Shown: one piece after another, positions 19,001-26,937 of the stretch
Position numbering within the stretch: position 1 is the first letter of the stretch
How the letters are laid out: each line of letters opens with the position of its first letter
Source of the DNA: Zoogloeaceae bacterium
Lineage (GTDB): Bacteria > Pseudomonadota > Gammaproteobacteria > Burkholderiales > Rhodocyclaceae
NCBI GenBank assembly: GCA_031287525.1
Contig: JAITSU010000044.1
Location: forward strand, 1-43,769
Reading direction: 5' to 3'
DNA: 43,769 nt
The notes under the pieces: model-generated
Database searches by the model: none
What the model saw: the letters and a program-made list of their open reading frames with translations, nothing else
What the model was told of the DNA's origin: nothing
Made by a program: the position numbers and the translations under genes

Positions 19001-19959
19001 CGGATTTGCGGCGGGTGCGGCTGGAATCCGGTCAGGGCGCGCTGGCGGGCGAGGCGCAGGGCGGCGACAAATCCGCATTGATTGACAGCTTGCCCGGCAT
19101 GGACATCCGTATCGACGATTTCACCTACAACAAACGCCGTTTCGGGCGCGTGGCAGTGCAGGCGGAAAACGTCAGCGGGCGTTGGAATCTGAACCAGATT
19201 GTCATCGAAAATCCGGCGGGCAAGCTGACCGGCAACGGACTCTGGCACCCCGGCACAAACGGGCGCAGCAGTCTGGATTTCAAGCTGGACGCCAGCGACA
19301 GCGGCAAACTGCTCGAACGTATGGGCTATCCCGGCGCGATTCGCGGCGGCACGGCGGCGCTTTCCGGCTCGCTCAACTGGAACGGTTCGCCGCTGGATTT
19401 CGACACCGCCGCCTTGAATGGCGACCTGCAACTCGCCGCCCAAAAAGGGCAGTTCTCCAAAATCGAACCCGGCGTCGGCAAATTGTTGGGACTGCTTTCC
19501 CTGCAATCCTTCACTCGCCGCCTGTCGCTGGACTTCCGCGACATTTTCAGCGAGGGTTTCGCCTACGACAGCATCGCGGCGAAGCTGCACATCACGGAGG
19601 GCGTCATGACCACCGACGGCGACCTGCAAATCAGCGGCCCGTCGGGCAAGGTACTGATGAACGGCAAAGTGGACATGAAAAACGAAACCCAGAATCTGCG
19701 CCTGACCATGCAACCTGAATTAGGCGGCGCGGCGGCGCTGGGCGCGGCAGTCGCCACCCTGAACCCATTGGTCGGCGCGGCGGCGCTACTGGCGCAAAAT
19801 TTCCTGAAAAATCCCCTGAACAAAATTTTCAGCCTGAAATACACCGTCACCGGCACCTGGGCAGAACCCAACGTAGAACGTGTACCCATGCTGCCCAACG
19901 AATCCGAAGCCCCTGTTAACCAACCCATCCAGTTCATAAGCGAGGAGAAAACGCCATGA
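16006..19959 (+). CDS. yhdP: YhdP family protein (AsmA-like, TIGR02099 / DUF3971)
   Basis: A 1317-residue inner-membrane-anchored protein with a long periplasmic beta-structured body. A basic N-terminus and one membrane segment (about residues 17-40) are followed by DUF3971 and AsmA-like C-terminal regions. E. coli YhdP is about the same length (1266). YhdP, TamB and YdbH are bridge-like proteins proposed to move phospholipid from inner to outer membrane. LGQLRAHWTGLNPALTLENV near the N-terminus is typical of the family. The AsmA-like C-terminal region is near residues 1050-1280, including the LGAAVATLNPLVGAAALL helix. No good ribosome-binding site is visible before 16006. It overlaps the nitrilase start by 4 bases, a pairing common in Betaproteobacteria. 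Confidence 0.93.
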   Translation: MRFSLPAFRLPSRRALLRAALWSLFVLYVGFAALTLVLRYWLLPELPRYQPEIEAAASRVLGTPVRLGQLRAHWTGLNPALTLENVRILNREGEVALRLARVEGVLSWHSLISLWRGEPRFALLALEKPELLIRRDAAGDIFVAGILLAGADEDKGDGQTLDWLLRQSRLRIHDARLIWQDDLRAAPPLDLRGVRLEWRNRGRHHAFGLTAEPPAALAAKLDLRGDFRGDAEWRDWRGQIYARLDAVDLAGGHPWFDAPIELERGHGAARLWLRRDQSGWQGTGDFALRETRLRLDAGLPMLDLARLQGRLQVTRGLENGAWRIASRNLTLDAHTADERAIRIPDLNLQLEWQGEQFPPRQGALFADTLDLTRLRQLAAWLPLPAASREMLATYQPRGVLKQVKLRWEMEKNPEESVLKKYSLDAAFSDLGVKAVGVLPGAAGLSGTLFADEQSGKLELDSKNASIALPAVFADPEFPLTRVQAQVAWQRNAEGVRADIRRLDFMSPHARGRVNGDYQSLPDAPGRINLQGDFTQAKATEVWRYIPRVAGEDVAHWLRGALLSGGGEAKLNLKGDLAHFPFAKTENEANPYGEFKITVKARDVKLKYGDNWPVIEGLEGDLEFGEGMKILARSGRTLGVKLQNTQVDIPTFAHHQHLLVAGEAVGATTEFLRFIDKSPVAASIDHFTQDMSATGNGRLELKLDLPLAKIENGTVWGRYHLENNTVTFLNGLPPASDVLGSLEFTETTVTAPEIRGVFLGAPLRLKVASEPGNGAVRIEANGGFTAKELARRFEYPGLSALSGSASWQAEIRMRKKTSDFLLTSSLEGLASSLPAPFTKPAGEILPFSLQKTSAGNASEQIKIGLGNDAKDAKRQFGALIMRRANGEIERGVVSIGQPAKLPEKGLLVFVKQDALDLDAWRAALAESNRQDGDTQGDAPLKLPFDLLALEAQKMTAFGQVFDAVSLRLRPEGERLRIMVAAQEMVGDLYWDSVGKGKLTADLRRVRLESGQGALAGEAQGGDKSALIDSLPGMDIRIDDFTYNKRRFGRVAVQAENVSGRWNLNQIVIENPAGKLTGNGLWHPGTNGRSSLDFKLDASDSGKLLERMGYPGAIRGGTAALSGSLNWNGSPLDFDTAALNGDLQLAAQKGQFSKIEPGVGKLLGLLSLQSFTRRLSLDFRDIFSEGFAYDSIAAKLHITEGVMTTDGDLQISGPSGKVLMNGKVDMKNETQNLRLTMQPELGGAAALGAAVATLNPLVGAAALLAQNFLKNPLNKIFSLKYTVTGTWAEPNVERVPMLPNESEAPVNQPIQFISEEKTP

Positions 19960-20795
19960 CCGAATCCCGTCCCCATCCCAAAAATGCCCGTCTGGCGGGC
20001 GTGCAACTGATTTCCGGCACTACGGTCAAGGACAATCTCGCCGCCGCCGAAACGCTGCTGGCGCAAGCGGCGGATGCTGGCGCACAAATCGTCTCCCTGC
20101 CCGAATACTTCCCCATCATCGGCGGCAGCGATGCCGCCGTCGCCGCCACCAGCGAAACCTTCGGCAACGGCCCCATTCAGGAATGGTTGCAGGAAATGGC
20201 AGCCCGCTACGACTTCTGGCTCTTTGGCGGCTCCATCCCCCTCACCGCCACCAAAGCGGGGCGCATCTACAACAGCACGCTGGTCATCAACCCGAAAGGC
20301 GAAGTCGTCGCCCGCTACGACAAACTGCACCTTTTCGCCTATGACAACGGGAAAGAACACTACGACGAAGCCGAAAGCATCATGCCCGGCAAAGCGCCCG
20401 TCGCCGTCGATACCCCCTTCGGACGCATCGGACTTTCCATCTGCTACGACCTGCGCTTTCCCGAACTCTACCGTCGCCTGGGCGACCCCGATTTAATCCT
20501 CGTCCCCGCCGCCTTCACCGACACCACCGGACGCGCCCACTGGGAAATCCTGCTGCGCGCCCGCGCCATCGAAAATCAATGCTACCTGCTCGCCGCCGCC
20601 CAGGGCGGCAAACACCCCACCGGACGCCGCACCCACGGCAACAGCATGATTGTCGACCCCTGGGGCGAAATCATCGACCGCAAAGGCAGCGGCAGCGGTC
20701 TGGTTGTGGCAGACCTCGACCACAAACGCATCCGGCAGATACGCGCGCAATTACCCGCGCTGAGTCATCGGGTTTTGGGTTCAGGGATCAAGTAA
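19956..20795 (+). CDS. Nitrilase-superfamily carbon-nitrogen hydrolase (Nit1/omega-amidase-like)
   Basis: A 279-residue cytosolic C-N hydrolase. The catalytic triad is visible: Glu50 (SLPEYF), Lys123 (YDKLHLF) and Cys163 (SICYDLRFPE). NSMIVDPWGEII and the C-terminal RAQLPALSHRV are also typical. The group next to yhdP resembles Nit1, which in some organisms hydrolyses deaminated glutathione, so a metabolite-repair role is plausible; substrate is unproven. The ATG overlaps the yhdP stop (ATGA). In many Betaproteobacteria tldD follows; here a hicAB pair follows, suggesting a break in synteny after this gene. Confidence 0.93.
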   Translation: MTESRPHPKNARLAGVQLISGTTVKDNLAAAETLLAQAADAGAQIVSLPEYFPIIGGSDAAVAATSETFGNGPIQEWLQEMAARYDFWLFGGSIPLTATKAGRIYNSTLVINPKGEVVARYDKLHLFAYDNGKEHYDEAESIMPGKAPVAVDTPFGRIGLSICYDLRFPELYRRLGDPDLILVPAAFTDTTGRAHWEILLRARAIENQCYLLAAAQGGKHPTGRRTHGNSMIVDPWGEIIDRKGSGSGLVVADLDHKRIRQIRAQLPALSHRVLGSGIK

Positions 20796-20810
20796 CAGGC
20801 ATCAGGTATC
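20778..20810. repeat. Member of the CAGGGATCA/CAGGTATC dispersed repeat family
   Basis: The stretch carries GGTTCAGGGATCA followed by ACAGGCATCAGGTATC. The first 13 bases recur exactly at 37857-37869, before ccmF. It overlaps the last codons of the nitrilase gene, showing that the repeat can form the 3' end of a coding sequence. Confidence 0.6.
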
Positions 20811-20849
20811 AAAGCTGGTTTTTGATGGCGAGTGTCTGAAAAATCCGAT

Positions 20850-20876
20850 TGATAATATATCAAAAAAGATATATCA
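20850..20876. promoter_or_regulatory. AT-rich inverted repeat, likely hicAB operator
   Basis: TGATAATATATC (20850-20861) and GATATATCA (20868-20876) form an imperfect inverted repeat around AAAAAA, 7 bases before the hicA start. HicB antitoxins with a C-terminal DNA-binding domain autorepress at such palindromes; binding here is inferred. Confidence 0.6.
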
Positions 20877-20883
20877 TTAAGCC

Positions 20884-21069
20884 ATGAATGGGAAAGACAT
20901 GATCGCGCGCCTCAAGACCGCTGGCTGGATTCTGGACAGAATCAGCGGCAGCCATCATGTCATGGTCAAGGATGGCAAAGCCGTTCCTGTTCCCGTGCAT
21001 GGCAATCGGGATGTGGGCACAGGTCTTGTCGCAAAAATCGCCAGGCAAACCGGCGTCAAACTGAAATAG
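20884..21069 (+). CDS. hicA: HicA-type toxin, mRNA interferase
   Basis: A 61-residue toxin with the double-stranded-RNA-binding-like fold. MNGKDMIARLKTAGW, GSHHVM (catalytic His24) and the VPVHGNRDVGTGLVAKI tail are the HicA signature. HicA cleaves mRNA independently of ribosomes until bound by HicB. It is preceded by an AT-rich palindrome and followed after 9 bases by the antitoxin gene, the standard toxin-first order. The active-site region is intact, so it may be functional. Confidence 0.95.
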   Translation: MNGKDMIARLKTAGWILDRISGSHHVMVKDGKAVPVPVHGNRDVGTGLVAKIARQTGVKLK

Positions 21070-21078
21070 GAGAACATC

Positions 21079-21495
21079 ATGGATATTCGCTACCCCGCCA
21101 CTTTGGAGCCGCAAGCGGAAGGCGGCTATCTGGTGCAATTTATTGACCTTCCCGACACCTTTACCGAAGGCGAAAGCGTGGAAGAAGCCCTGTTTAATGC
21201 CGCCGAAGTGCTTTCCGTGATGCTGGATTTTCATATTGACGCTGGCGATAGCATCCCCGCGCCCAGCCTGAATGTAGCGGACGCGCATTACATCGCGCCA
21301 GATGCCAAAACACAGTCTGCGCTTCTGGTGCGTCAGGCGCGGGGAGAAAAAAGCCTTTCTGATTTGGCGCGGGCGCTGGAAACCTCATGGCCTGCCGTGC
21401 AGCGGTTGGAAAATCCCAATCACTGGCCTTCGCTGCGGGCGCTTGACCGTACAGCGGCAGCCTTGGGGAAACGCCTGGTGCTTTCGTTCGAATAG
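21079..21495 (+). CDS. hicB: HicB-type antitoxin
   Basis: A 138-residue antitoxin. The N-terminal half (IRYPATLEPQAEGGYLVQF, then LPDTFTEGESVEEAL) is the degenerate RNase-H-like HicB domain that blocks HicA. The C-terminal half (about residues 80-135, SLSDLARALETSWPAVQRLEN) is an Xre-type helix-turn-helix, the longer HicB class, which suits operator binding at the upstream palindrome. AGGAG lies 7 bases before the start. The pair is self-contained and followed by a non-coding gap before adk. Confidence 0.95.
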   Translation: MDIRYPATLEPQAEGGYLVQFIDLPDTFTEGESVEEALFNAAEVLSVMLDFHIDAGDSIPAPSLNVADAHYIAPDAKTQSALLVRQARGEKSLSDLARALETSWPAVQRLENPNHWPSLRALDRTAAALGKRLVLSFE

Positions 21496-21613
21496 GGCGG
21501 GCGCATCCGTTGCCGCGCTCCGCAGGGCAATAAAAAGCGCCATTCGTTTGGCACGGATGGTTTTGCGCGCTTCATGCCATTTGGTCTTTTGTTCCCAGTT
21601 CTCTGTTCCCCGA

Positions 21614-21642
21614 TTGACCGCTTCTGTGTTTGGGCGTAATTT
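21614..21642 (+). promoter_or_regulatory. Putative sigma-70 promoter of adk
   Basis: TTGACC (21614-21619) and TAATTT (21637-21642) are 17 bases apart, about 40 bases before the adk start. The -35 element is strong and the -10 element weak. It would start the adk-pfp transcript independently of hicAB. Confidence 0.4.
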
Positions 21643-21680
21643 CCCGCGTTTGCAGAGCAACAACGACAGGAAAAAACCCC

Positions 21681-22331
21681 ATGCGACTGATTCTTTTAGG
21701 CGCGCCGGGCGCTGGCAAGGGCACTCAGGCGAAATTTATTACTGAAAAATACGGGATTCCCCAGATTTCTACCGGCGACATGCTGCGCGCCCAGGTCAAG
21801 GCGGGGACGCAGCTTGGGCGGGAAGCCAAAAAATTCATGGACGCGGGCGGTCTTGTCCCGGACGCCGTGATAATCGGCATGGTCAAGGAACGCCTGCGGG
21901 AAGCGGATTGCAAAAACGGCTATCTGTTCGATGGCTTTCCACGTACCATTCCGCAAGCCCACGCCATGCAGACTGCGGGCGTGGCGCTGGATTTTGTGCT
22001 GGAAGTGGATGTGCCTGACGCCGACATCATCGAGCGCATGGCGGGTCGCCGTGTGCATCCGGCTTCGGGACGCACTTACCATGTCAAATTCAATCCGCCC
22101 AGGGTTTCTGGCAAGGACGATGTGACCGGCGAAACGCTGGTGCAGCGCGATGACGACAAGGAAGAAACGGTCAGGAAACGCCTTGCCATTTATCACGAGC
22201 AGACCAGACCGCTGGTGGATTTTTATTCCGCGCTGCAACAAGCGGACGCGCCCAGGGTAAAGAAAATCGCCGGTGTCGGTAGCGTCAGCGCCATTACCGA
22301 ACGAGTTTTTGCCGCGCTGAAATCAAGCTGA
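21681..22331 (+). CDS. adk: Adenylate kinase
   Basis: A 216-residue cytosolic enzyme that interconverts 2 ADP with ATP and AMP. The P-loop GAPGAGKGT is at residues 7-15; ISTGDMLR and DGFPRT mark the AMP site; the long LID domain ([13 protein letters not shown] onward) has no zinc cysteines. ATG 21681 has AGGA upstream; an upstream in-frame ATG at 21630 is rejected. pfp starts 8 bases after the stop, so the two likely share a transcript. AMP recycling by adk would fit the PPi-producing reactions drained by pfp and hppA. Confidence 0.97.
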   Translation: MRLILLGAPGAGKGTQAKFITEKYGIPQISTGDMLRAQVKAGTQLGREAKKFMDAGGLVPDAVIIGMVKERLREADCKNGYLFDGFPRTIPQAHAMQTAGVALDFVLEVDVPDADIIERMAGRRVHPASGRTYHVKFNPPRVSGKDDVTGETLVQRDDDKEETVRKRLAIYHEQTRPLVDFYSALQQADAPRVKKIAGVGSVSAITERVFAALKSS

Positions 22332-22338
22332 CCCCTCC

Positions 22339-23595
22339 ATGCCGAAAAACGCCTTTTATGCCCAATCCGGCGGCGTGACCGCCGTCATCAACGCCTCCGC
22401 TTGCGGCGTGATTGAAACCGCGCGCCAACATCCAGACAAAATCGGCAAGGTTTATGCCGGTCGGGATGGCATCATCGGCGCGTTAAGCGAAGACCTGATT
22501 GACACTTCGCTGGAATCCGCCGCCGACATCGCCCGCCTGCAACACACGCCGGGCGGGGCGTTCGGCTCTTGCCGCTACAAACTGAAATCGCTGGATGAGC
22601 ATCGCGCCCAATACGAGCGGCTGATTGAAGTGTTCAAGGCGCATGACATCGGCTATTTTTTTTATAACGGCGGCAATGATTCGATGGACACCGCCTGGAA
22701 GGTATCGCAACTGGCGGCGACGCTGGATTTTCCGCTGGTGTGCGTCGGCATCCCCAAAACCGTGGATAACGACCTCGCGCTGACCGACAACTGCCCCGGC
22801 TTCGGCTCGGTCGCCAAATACGTTGCCACCTCCATGCGCGAAGCGGGGTTCGATGTCGCGTCGATGGCGCGCACGTCTACCCAAATTTTCGTGCTCGAAG
22901 TCATGGGGCGTCACGCCGGATGGATTACCGCCGCCTGCGGGCTGGCTTCCGAAGCCGAAGGCGAGCCGCCGCATATTCTGCTCTTCCCCGAAATTCCCTT
23001 TGCGCCGGACGCTTTTCTGGCGCGGGTCAAGGTATGTGTCGAGCGTTACGGTTATTGCGCGATTGCCGTGTCGGAAGGCCTGCATGATGCCGATGGCAAA
23101 CTGATTGCGGACATGGGCGTGAAAGACGCCTTCGGACACGCCCAACTCGGCGGCGTCGGGCAGGCGGTGGCGCAACTCATCAAGGATAAACTGGGGTACA
23201 AATACCATTGGGCGCTGGCGGATTACCTGCAACGCGCCGCCCGCCATATCGCCGCGCGTACTGACGTGGAACAGGCGTATGCGGTTGGCAAGGTCGCCGT
23301 GGAAGCAGCGCTGGCGGGCAAGACCGCCGTCATGCCGGTGATTCGCCGCATATCCGACACGCCCTACGCCTGGGAAATTTCGCTTGCGGAATTGAAGCAC
23401 ATCGCCAATGTGGAAAAGAAAATGCCCCGCGATTTCATCACGCCGGATGGTTTTCACATCACCGAGGCTTGCCGCCGTTATCTCTCGCCGCTGATTGAAG
23501 GCGAGGCTTTCCCGCCCTTCGCGCGCGGTTTGCCCGATTACGTGCGGTTGAAAAATGTTGCCGTCGCCAGAAAGTTGGCGACGTTTGAAGTATGA
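22339..23595 (+). CDS. pfp: Pyrophosphate-dependent 6-phosphofructokinase
   Basis: A 418-residue cytosolic enzyme that reversibly phosphorylates fructose-6-phosphate with PPi. Two residues mark PPi specificity: Asp114 in GGNDSMD, where ATP enzymes have Gly, and Lys140 in PKTVDND. MGRHAGWITAACGLA is the family active-site segment. The sequence resembles the group found in methylotrophic and nitrifying Proteobacteria. No clear ribosome-binding site is visible, and the start lies 8 bases after adk, so coupling is probable. With hppA downstream, PPi would be used both for glycolysis/gluconeogenesis and proton pumping. It may also act on sedoheptulose-7-phosphate, as reported in some relatives. 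Confidence 0.95.
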   Translation: MPKNAFYAQSGGVTAVINASACGVIETARQHPDKIGKVYAGRDGIIGALSEDLIDTSLESAADIARLQHTPGGAFGSCRYKLKSLDEHRAQYERLIEVFKAHDIGYFFYNGGNDSMDTAWKVSQLAATLDFPLVCVGIPKTVDNDLALTDNCPGFGSVAKYVATSMREAGFDVASMARTSTQIFVLEVMGRHAGWITAACGLASEAEGEPPHILLFPEIPFAPDAFLARVKVCVERYGYCAIAVSEGLHDADGKLIADMGVKDAFGHAQLGGVGQAVAQLIKDKLGYKYHWALADYLQRAARHIAARTDVEQAYAVGKVAVEAALAGKTAVMPVIRRISDTPYAWEISLAELKHIANVEKKMPRDFITPDGFHITEACRRYLSPLIEGEAFPPFARGLPDYVRLKNVAVARKLATFEV

Positions 23596-23604
23596 ATCAT
23601 GCCT

Positions 23605-23742
23605 CCCGACGGCTTCGCCGCTTCAGGCAGGGCGCTTTGGGTAGGGCTTCAGGTAGGGCGCGCTCTCCGAGCGCGCCGGACGTTACTTCCGGCGGTTTCT
23701 TCGATCCCGCCCTACCAGTAAGGGGGCGGCGTAGCCGTCGGG
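23605..23742. repeat. MITE-like element with terminal inverted repeats
   Basis: A 138-base element is bounded by CCCGACGGCTTCGCCGC (23605-23621) and GCGGCGTAGCCGTCGGG (23726-23742), complementary at 16 of 17 positions. Inside is a strong hairpin, GGCGCGCTC-TCC-GAGCGCGCC (23657-23677). The word CAGGTAGGGCGCGCTCTCCG recurs with one or two changes at 43636-43664. A 76-codon open frame across it is arginine-rich and probably not a gene. It sits between pfp and hppA. Confidence 0.65.
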
Positions 23743-23821
23743 GGATGTTAAAGTTTTTTCGATTGCAGCCCACCCGGGGTCGGGTGAATTTGCTGCGGTC
23801 TGTTTTAGAGGAGAGTAGCTG

Positions 23822-25876
23822 ATGTCTTCCGGTCTAATCCTCGCGCTGGTTTGCGCACTCGTCGCAGTGCTCTACGGCGCGATTTCCAGTAAATGGATTT
23901 TGTCCCTGCCCGCCGGTAACGAGCGTATGCAGGAAATTGCCCGCGCCATTCAACAGGGCGCTTCCGCCTACCTGAACAAGCAGTATTCCACCATTGCCGC
24001 TGTGGGCGTCGTGCTTTTCCTCGCCTTGGGCTTCGCCCTGAACTGGCTGACCGCCATCGGGTTTTTGATTGGCGCGCTGCTCTCCGGCGCGACCGGCTAT
24101 ATCGGCATGAATGTTTCCGTGCGCGCCAATGTCCGCACCGCCGAAGCCGCCCGTCAGGGCTTGGCGGCGGCGCTTGCCGTGGCGTTTCGCGGCGGCGCCA
24201 TCACCGGCATGTTGGTCGTCGGTCTGGGACTGCTGGGCGTCGCCGGTTACTACGCGATTCTGAAAACCCTCGCGCCGGAAGCGGACATTCATCATCTGGT
24301 CGAACCGCTGGTGGGCTTGGCATTTGGCGGCTCGCTGATTTCCATCTTCGCCCGTCTGGGCGGCGGCATCTTCACCAAGGGCGCGGATGTCGGCGCTGAC
24401 CTCGTGGGCAAGGTGGAAGCCGGGATTCCCGAAGACGACCCGCGTAATCCGGCAGTCATCGCCGATAACGTCGGCGATAACGTCGGCGATTGCGCGGGCA
24501 TGGCAGCCGACCTTTTCGAGACTTACGCCGTGACCGTGGTGGCGACGATGGTTTTGGGCGCATTGATGCTGAAAGCCACGCCCGGCGCAAGCGATGCGCT
24601 GGTGGTCTACCCGCTGGTCTTGGGCGGCGTTTCCATCATCGCTTCCATCATCGGCTGCTTCTTTGTGAAGGCATGGGAAGGCGGCAAAATCATGAACGCC
24701 CTCTATCGCGGGCTGGCTGTGGCGGGCGCGCTCGCCATCGTCGCTTTTTATCCTGTCACCCATCTGGTGTTGGGCGATATTCAATTGCCGGACGGATTAA
24801 CGACAAATGCCATTTTCGGCGCAGCCGTTGTCGGTCTGGCGCTGACCGCCGTGCTGGTCTGGATTACCGAGTATTACACCGGCACCGAATACAGTCCCGT
24901 GCAACATGTCGCCGCCGCCTCGCAAACCGGACACGCCACCAACATCATCGCGGGTTTGGGCGTTTCCATGAAAGCCACGGCGGGGCCTGTGCTCGCGGTT
25001 TGCGCCGCCATCGGCGTTGCCTATAGTCTGGCGGGGCTGTACGGCATCGCCATCGCCGCCACCGCCATGCTCTCCATGACCGGCATCATCGTCGCGCTGG
25101 ACGCCTATGGTCCCATTACCGACAACGCCGGCGGCATCGCCGAAATGTCGGAATTGCCCGAATCCGTCCGCGCCGTCACCGACCCGCTGGACGCCGTGGG
25201 CAACACCACCAAAGCCGTCACCAAAGGCTACGCCATCGGCTCCGCCGGTCTTGCCGCGCTGGTGCTGTTCGCTGACTACACGCACGCGCTGGGAATCAAT
25301 GGCGTGACCGGACAGGCGTTTACGTTCGACCTTTCCGATCATAAGGTGATTATCGGTCTCTTTATCGGCGGTCTGATTCCCTACCTCTTTGCCGCAATGG
25401 CGATGGAAGCCGTCGGTCGCGCCGCCGGCTCGGTGGTGGAAGAAGTGCGCCGCCAGTTCCGCGAAGTCAAAGGCATCATGGACGGCACCGCCAAACCCGA
25501 TTATTCCCGCGCCGTAGGAATGCTCACCACGGCAGCCATCAAGGAAATGATTGTGCCTTCGCTGCTGCCCGTGCTCGTGCCCGTCATCGTCGGCATGTTG
25601 CTAGGCCCCGTCGCCTTGGGCGGCGTGCTGATGGGCGCGATTGTCACGGGGCTGTTCGTCGCCATCTCCATGACCACCGGCGGCGGCGCGTGGGATAACG
25701 CCAAAAAATACATCGAAGACGGACACTTCGGCGGCAAAGGTTCCGATGCCCACAAAGCCGCCGTCACCGGCGACACCGTAGGCGACCCCTACAAAGACAC
25801 CGCCGGTCCTGCGGTGAACCCGCTGATTAAAATCATCAACATCGTGGCGCTCTTGATCGTGCCGCTGATTCTGTGA
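23822..25876 (+). CDS. hppA: K+-insensitive proton-translocating pyrophosphatase
   Basis: A 684-residue integral membrane pump with about 16 membrane segments that couples PPi hydrolysis to proton export. The PPi-binding motif [11 protein letters not shown] starts at Asp189, and a second acidic motif lies near [18 protein letters not shown]. Lys464 in GNTTKA is the diagnostic residue of the K+-independent class (K+-dependent enzymes have Ala). GAGGAGA is placed before the start. It follows pfp by 226 bases, separated by a MITE-like element, and a hairpin terminator follows. Its location near pfp and adk supports PPi-based energy conservation. Confidence 0.97.
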   Translation: MSSGLILALVCALVAVLYGAISSKWILSLPAGNERMQEIARAIQQGASAYLNKQYSTIAAVGVVLFLALGFALNWLTAIGFLIGALLSGATGYIGMNVSVRANVRTAEAARQGLAAALAVAFRGGAITGMLVVGLGLLGVAGYYAILKTLAPEADIHHLVEPLVGLAFGGSLISIFARLGGGIFTKGADVGADLVGKVEAGIPEDDPRNPAVIADNVGDNVGDCAGMAADLFETYAVTVVATMVLGALMLKATPGASDALVVYPLVLGGVSIIASIIGCFFVKAWEGGKIMNALYRGLAVAGALAIVAFYPVTHLVLGDIQLPDGLTTNAIFGAAVVGLALTAVLVWITEYYTGTEYSPVQHVAAASQTGHATNIIAGLGVSMKATAGPVLAVCAAIGVAYSLAGLYGIAIAATAMLSMTGIIVALDAYGPITDNAGGIAEMSELPESVRAVTDPLDAVGNTTKAVTKGYAIGSAGLAALVLFADYTHALGINGVTGQAFTFDLSDHKVIIGLFIGGLIPYLFAAMAMEAVGRAAGSVVEEVRRQFREVKGIMDGTAKPDYSRAVGMLTTAAIKEMIVPSLLPVLVPVIVGMLLGPVALGGVLMGAIVTGLFVAISMTTGGGAWDNAKKYIEDGHFGGKGSDAHKAAVTGDTVGDPYKDTAGPAVNPLIKIINIVALLIVPLIL

Positions 25877-25897
25877 TTTGAAGAGAATGTGAAAATG

Positions 25898-25928
25898 GGG
25901 CGTGCGTAATAACACACGCCCTGTTTTT
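25898..25928 (+). terminator. Rho-independent terminator of hppA
   Basis: GGGCGTGCG (25898-25906) pairs with CACACGCCC (25913-25921) with one mismatch, and TGTTTTTT follows. It is 21 bases after the hppA stop and separates it from the accessory genes. Confidence 0.8.
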
Positions 25929-25971
25929 TGGCTTGTTCCATAACGCGGACAGAAGGCAAGGTGAGCAAATC

Positions 25972-26295
25972 ATGAACCGGAAACCAATCAACGTGCGCCG
26001 CTGTTTGTTGTGGTCATTGGGCTATGGAATTCTGTCAACTTTCGTTGTCATCGTTGGCGCTGTCGTGCTTACGCATACTCACTCCGAGCCAATAGATTGG
26101 CTGCTTGTGCTTTTTGCGCCTGTCTGGACGTTTATTACCTTGAACTTTTATTTGGCGAGCATCGCTGTAGATGCTATTTATATGATTTTACTTGTACAAT
26201 TTCTGACAGGGTTTATCGAATATATTTTGGTTGCCCGGTTGTGGGGCTGGCTCAAATCGAAAAATATCCTGCCCGTTCAGTCGCATGGAGAATAG
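25972..26295 (+). CDS. Small membrane protein, unknown
   Basis: A 107-residue protein with three hydrophobic segments (about residues 12-33, 43-60 and 64-90) and a basic N-terminus (NRKPINVRR). AAGGTGAG lies just before ATG 25972, and an earlier in-frame ATG at 25933 lies in the hppA terminator region. It is 3 bases before the next membrane protein gene, so they form a pair. AT content is clearly higher than in neighbouring core genes, suggesting acquired DNA. No motif recognised. Confidence 0.65.
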   Translation: MNRKPINVRRCLLWSLGYGILSTFVVIVGAVVLTHTHSEPIDWLLVLFAPVWTFITLNFYLASIAVDAIYMILLVQFLTGFIEYILVARLWGWLKSKNILPVQSHGE

Positions 26296-26298
26296 AGC

Positions 26299-26844
26299 GT
26301 GGATGCAAATAAATACATTAAAAGAATATTTTTTTATTGGGCAACAAGTTTTGTTTTTGTATCGTTGGCGTATTACATCATTTATTTCATGGCATGGCTT
26401 ATTTTGCCGTCCACTGCTGTTATCAATATTTTCGCCTGCCATGAATTTATGCCGTGTTATTACGGCGACTATCCGGCAGGGTACATGGCAATCCCCTGCT
26501 TTTTTTACGGCATTATCGCAACAATTCTGGCAACGCCTTTTGCGAAGTCAAAAATTGCCGGGCAGATTTTTATCACGACTGCCATCATGGTTTTAACGGT
26601 TTTAATAAGTCTGCCCGTCGCCTGCGCGTTGGAAATTTACCACTTTCGAGTCCGTAAGGGATATGATTTCGGCTGGTTTGAGATGCTTCAAGAGGGATTC
26701 AGACAGGTCTATCCAGAGGGCGGATGGCTCATCATCCTGCACTCATTCCCGCTATATAGCATCATATGCGTCATCGCCTGTTTTTTTATAACAAAGCGAG
26801 GCGCGCGTATCGGTTTCGGCAAGCCGTCGACGCAAAGCGCGTAA
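26299..26844 (+). CDS. Membrane protein, unknown, GTG start
   Basis: A 181-residue protein with about four hydrophobic segments (residues 9-38, 60-80, 87-108, 142-163) and two polar loops. One loop holds FACHEFMPCYYG, a Cys/His-containing stretch, and the other an amphipathic helix (FEMLQEGFRQVYPEGG). GTG 26299 is the start, with GGAG 8 bases upstream. It directly follows the preceding small membrane gene and is AT-rich like it. The two may act together, perhaps as a membrane complex. Family not recognised. Confidence 0.65.
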   Translation: MDANKYIKRIFFYWATSFVFVSLAYYIIYFMAWLILPSTAVINIFACHEFMPCYYGDYPAGYMAIPCFFYGIIATILATPFAKSKIAGQIFITTAIMVLTVLISLPVACALEIYHFRVRKGYDFGWFEMLQEGFRQVYPEGGWLIILHSFPLYSIICVIACFFITKRGARIGFGKPSTQSA

Positions 26845-26937
26845 AAAATGGAATCTGTAGGCTAGGTAAGCCAACCTACCATGCTGCCCATTTTTTATGT
26901 GTGTTTGCTTTGGTGGATTCGTTATGGGATACGAAAG

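Noticed and set aside
17116-19713. Minus-strand open frame of 865 codons opposite yhdP
   Set aside because: Arises from GC-rich codon bias; yhdP on the plus strand is a clear family member. The frame lacks conserved motifs.
23592-23822. 76-codon plus-strand frame before hppA
   Set aside because: It runs through the MITE-like element, is arginine-rich and has no ribosome-binding site.
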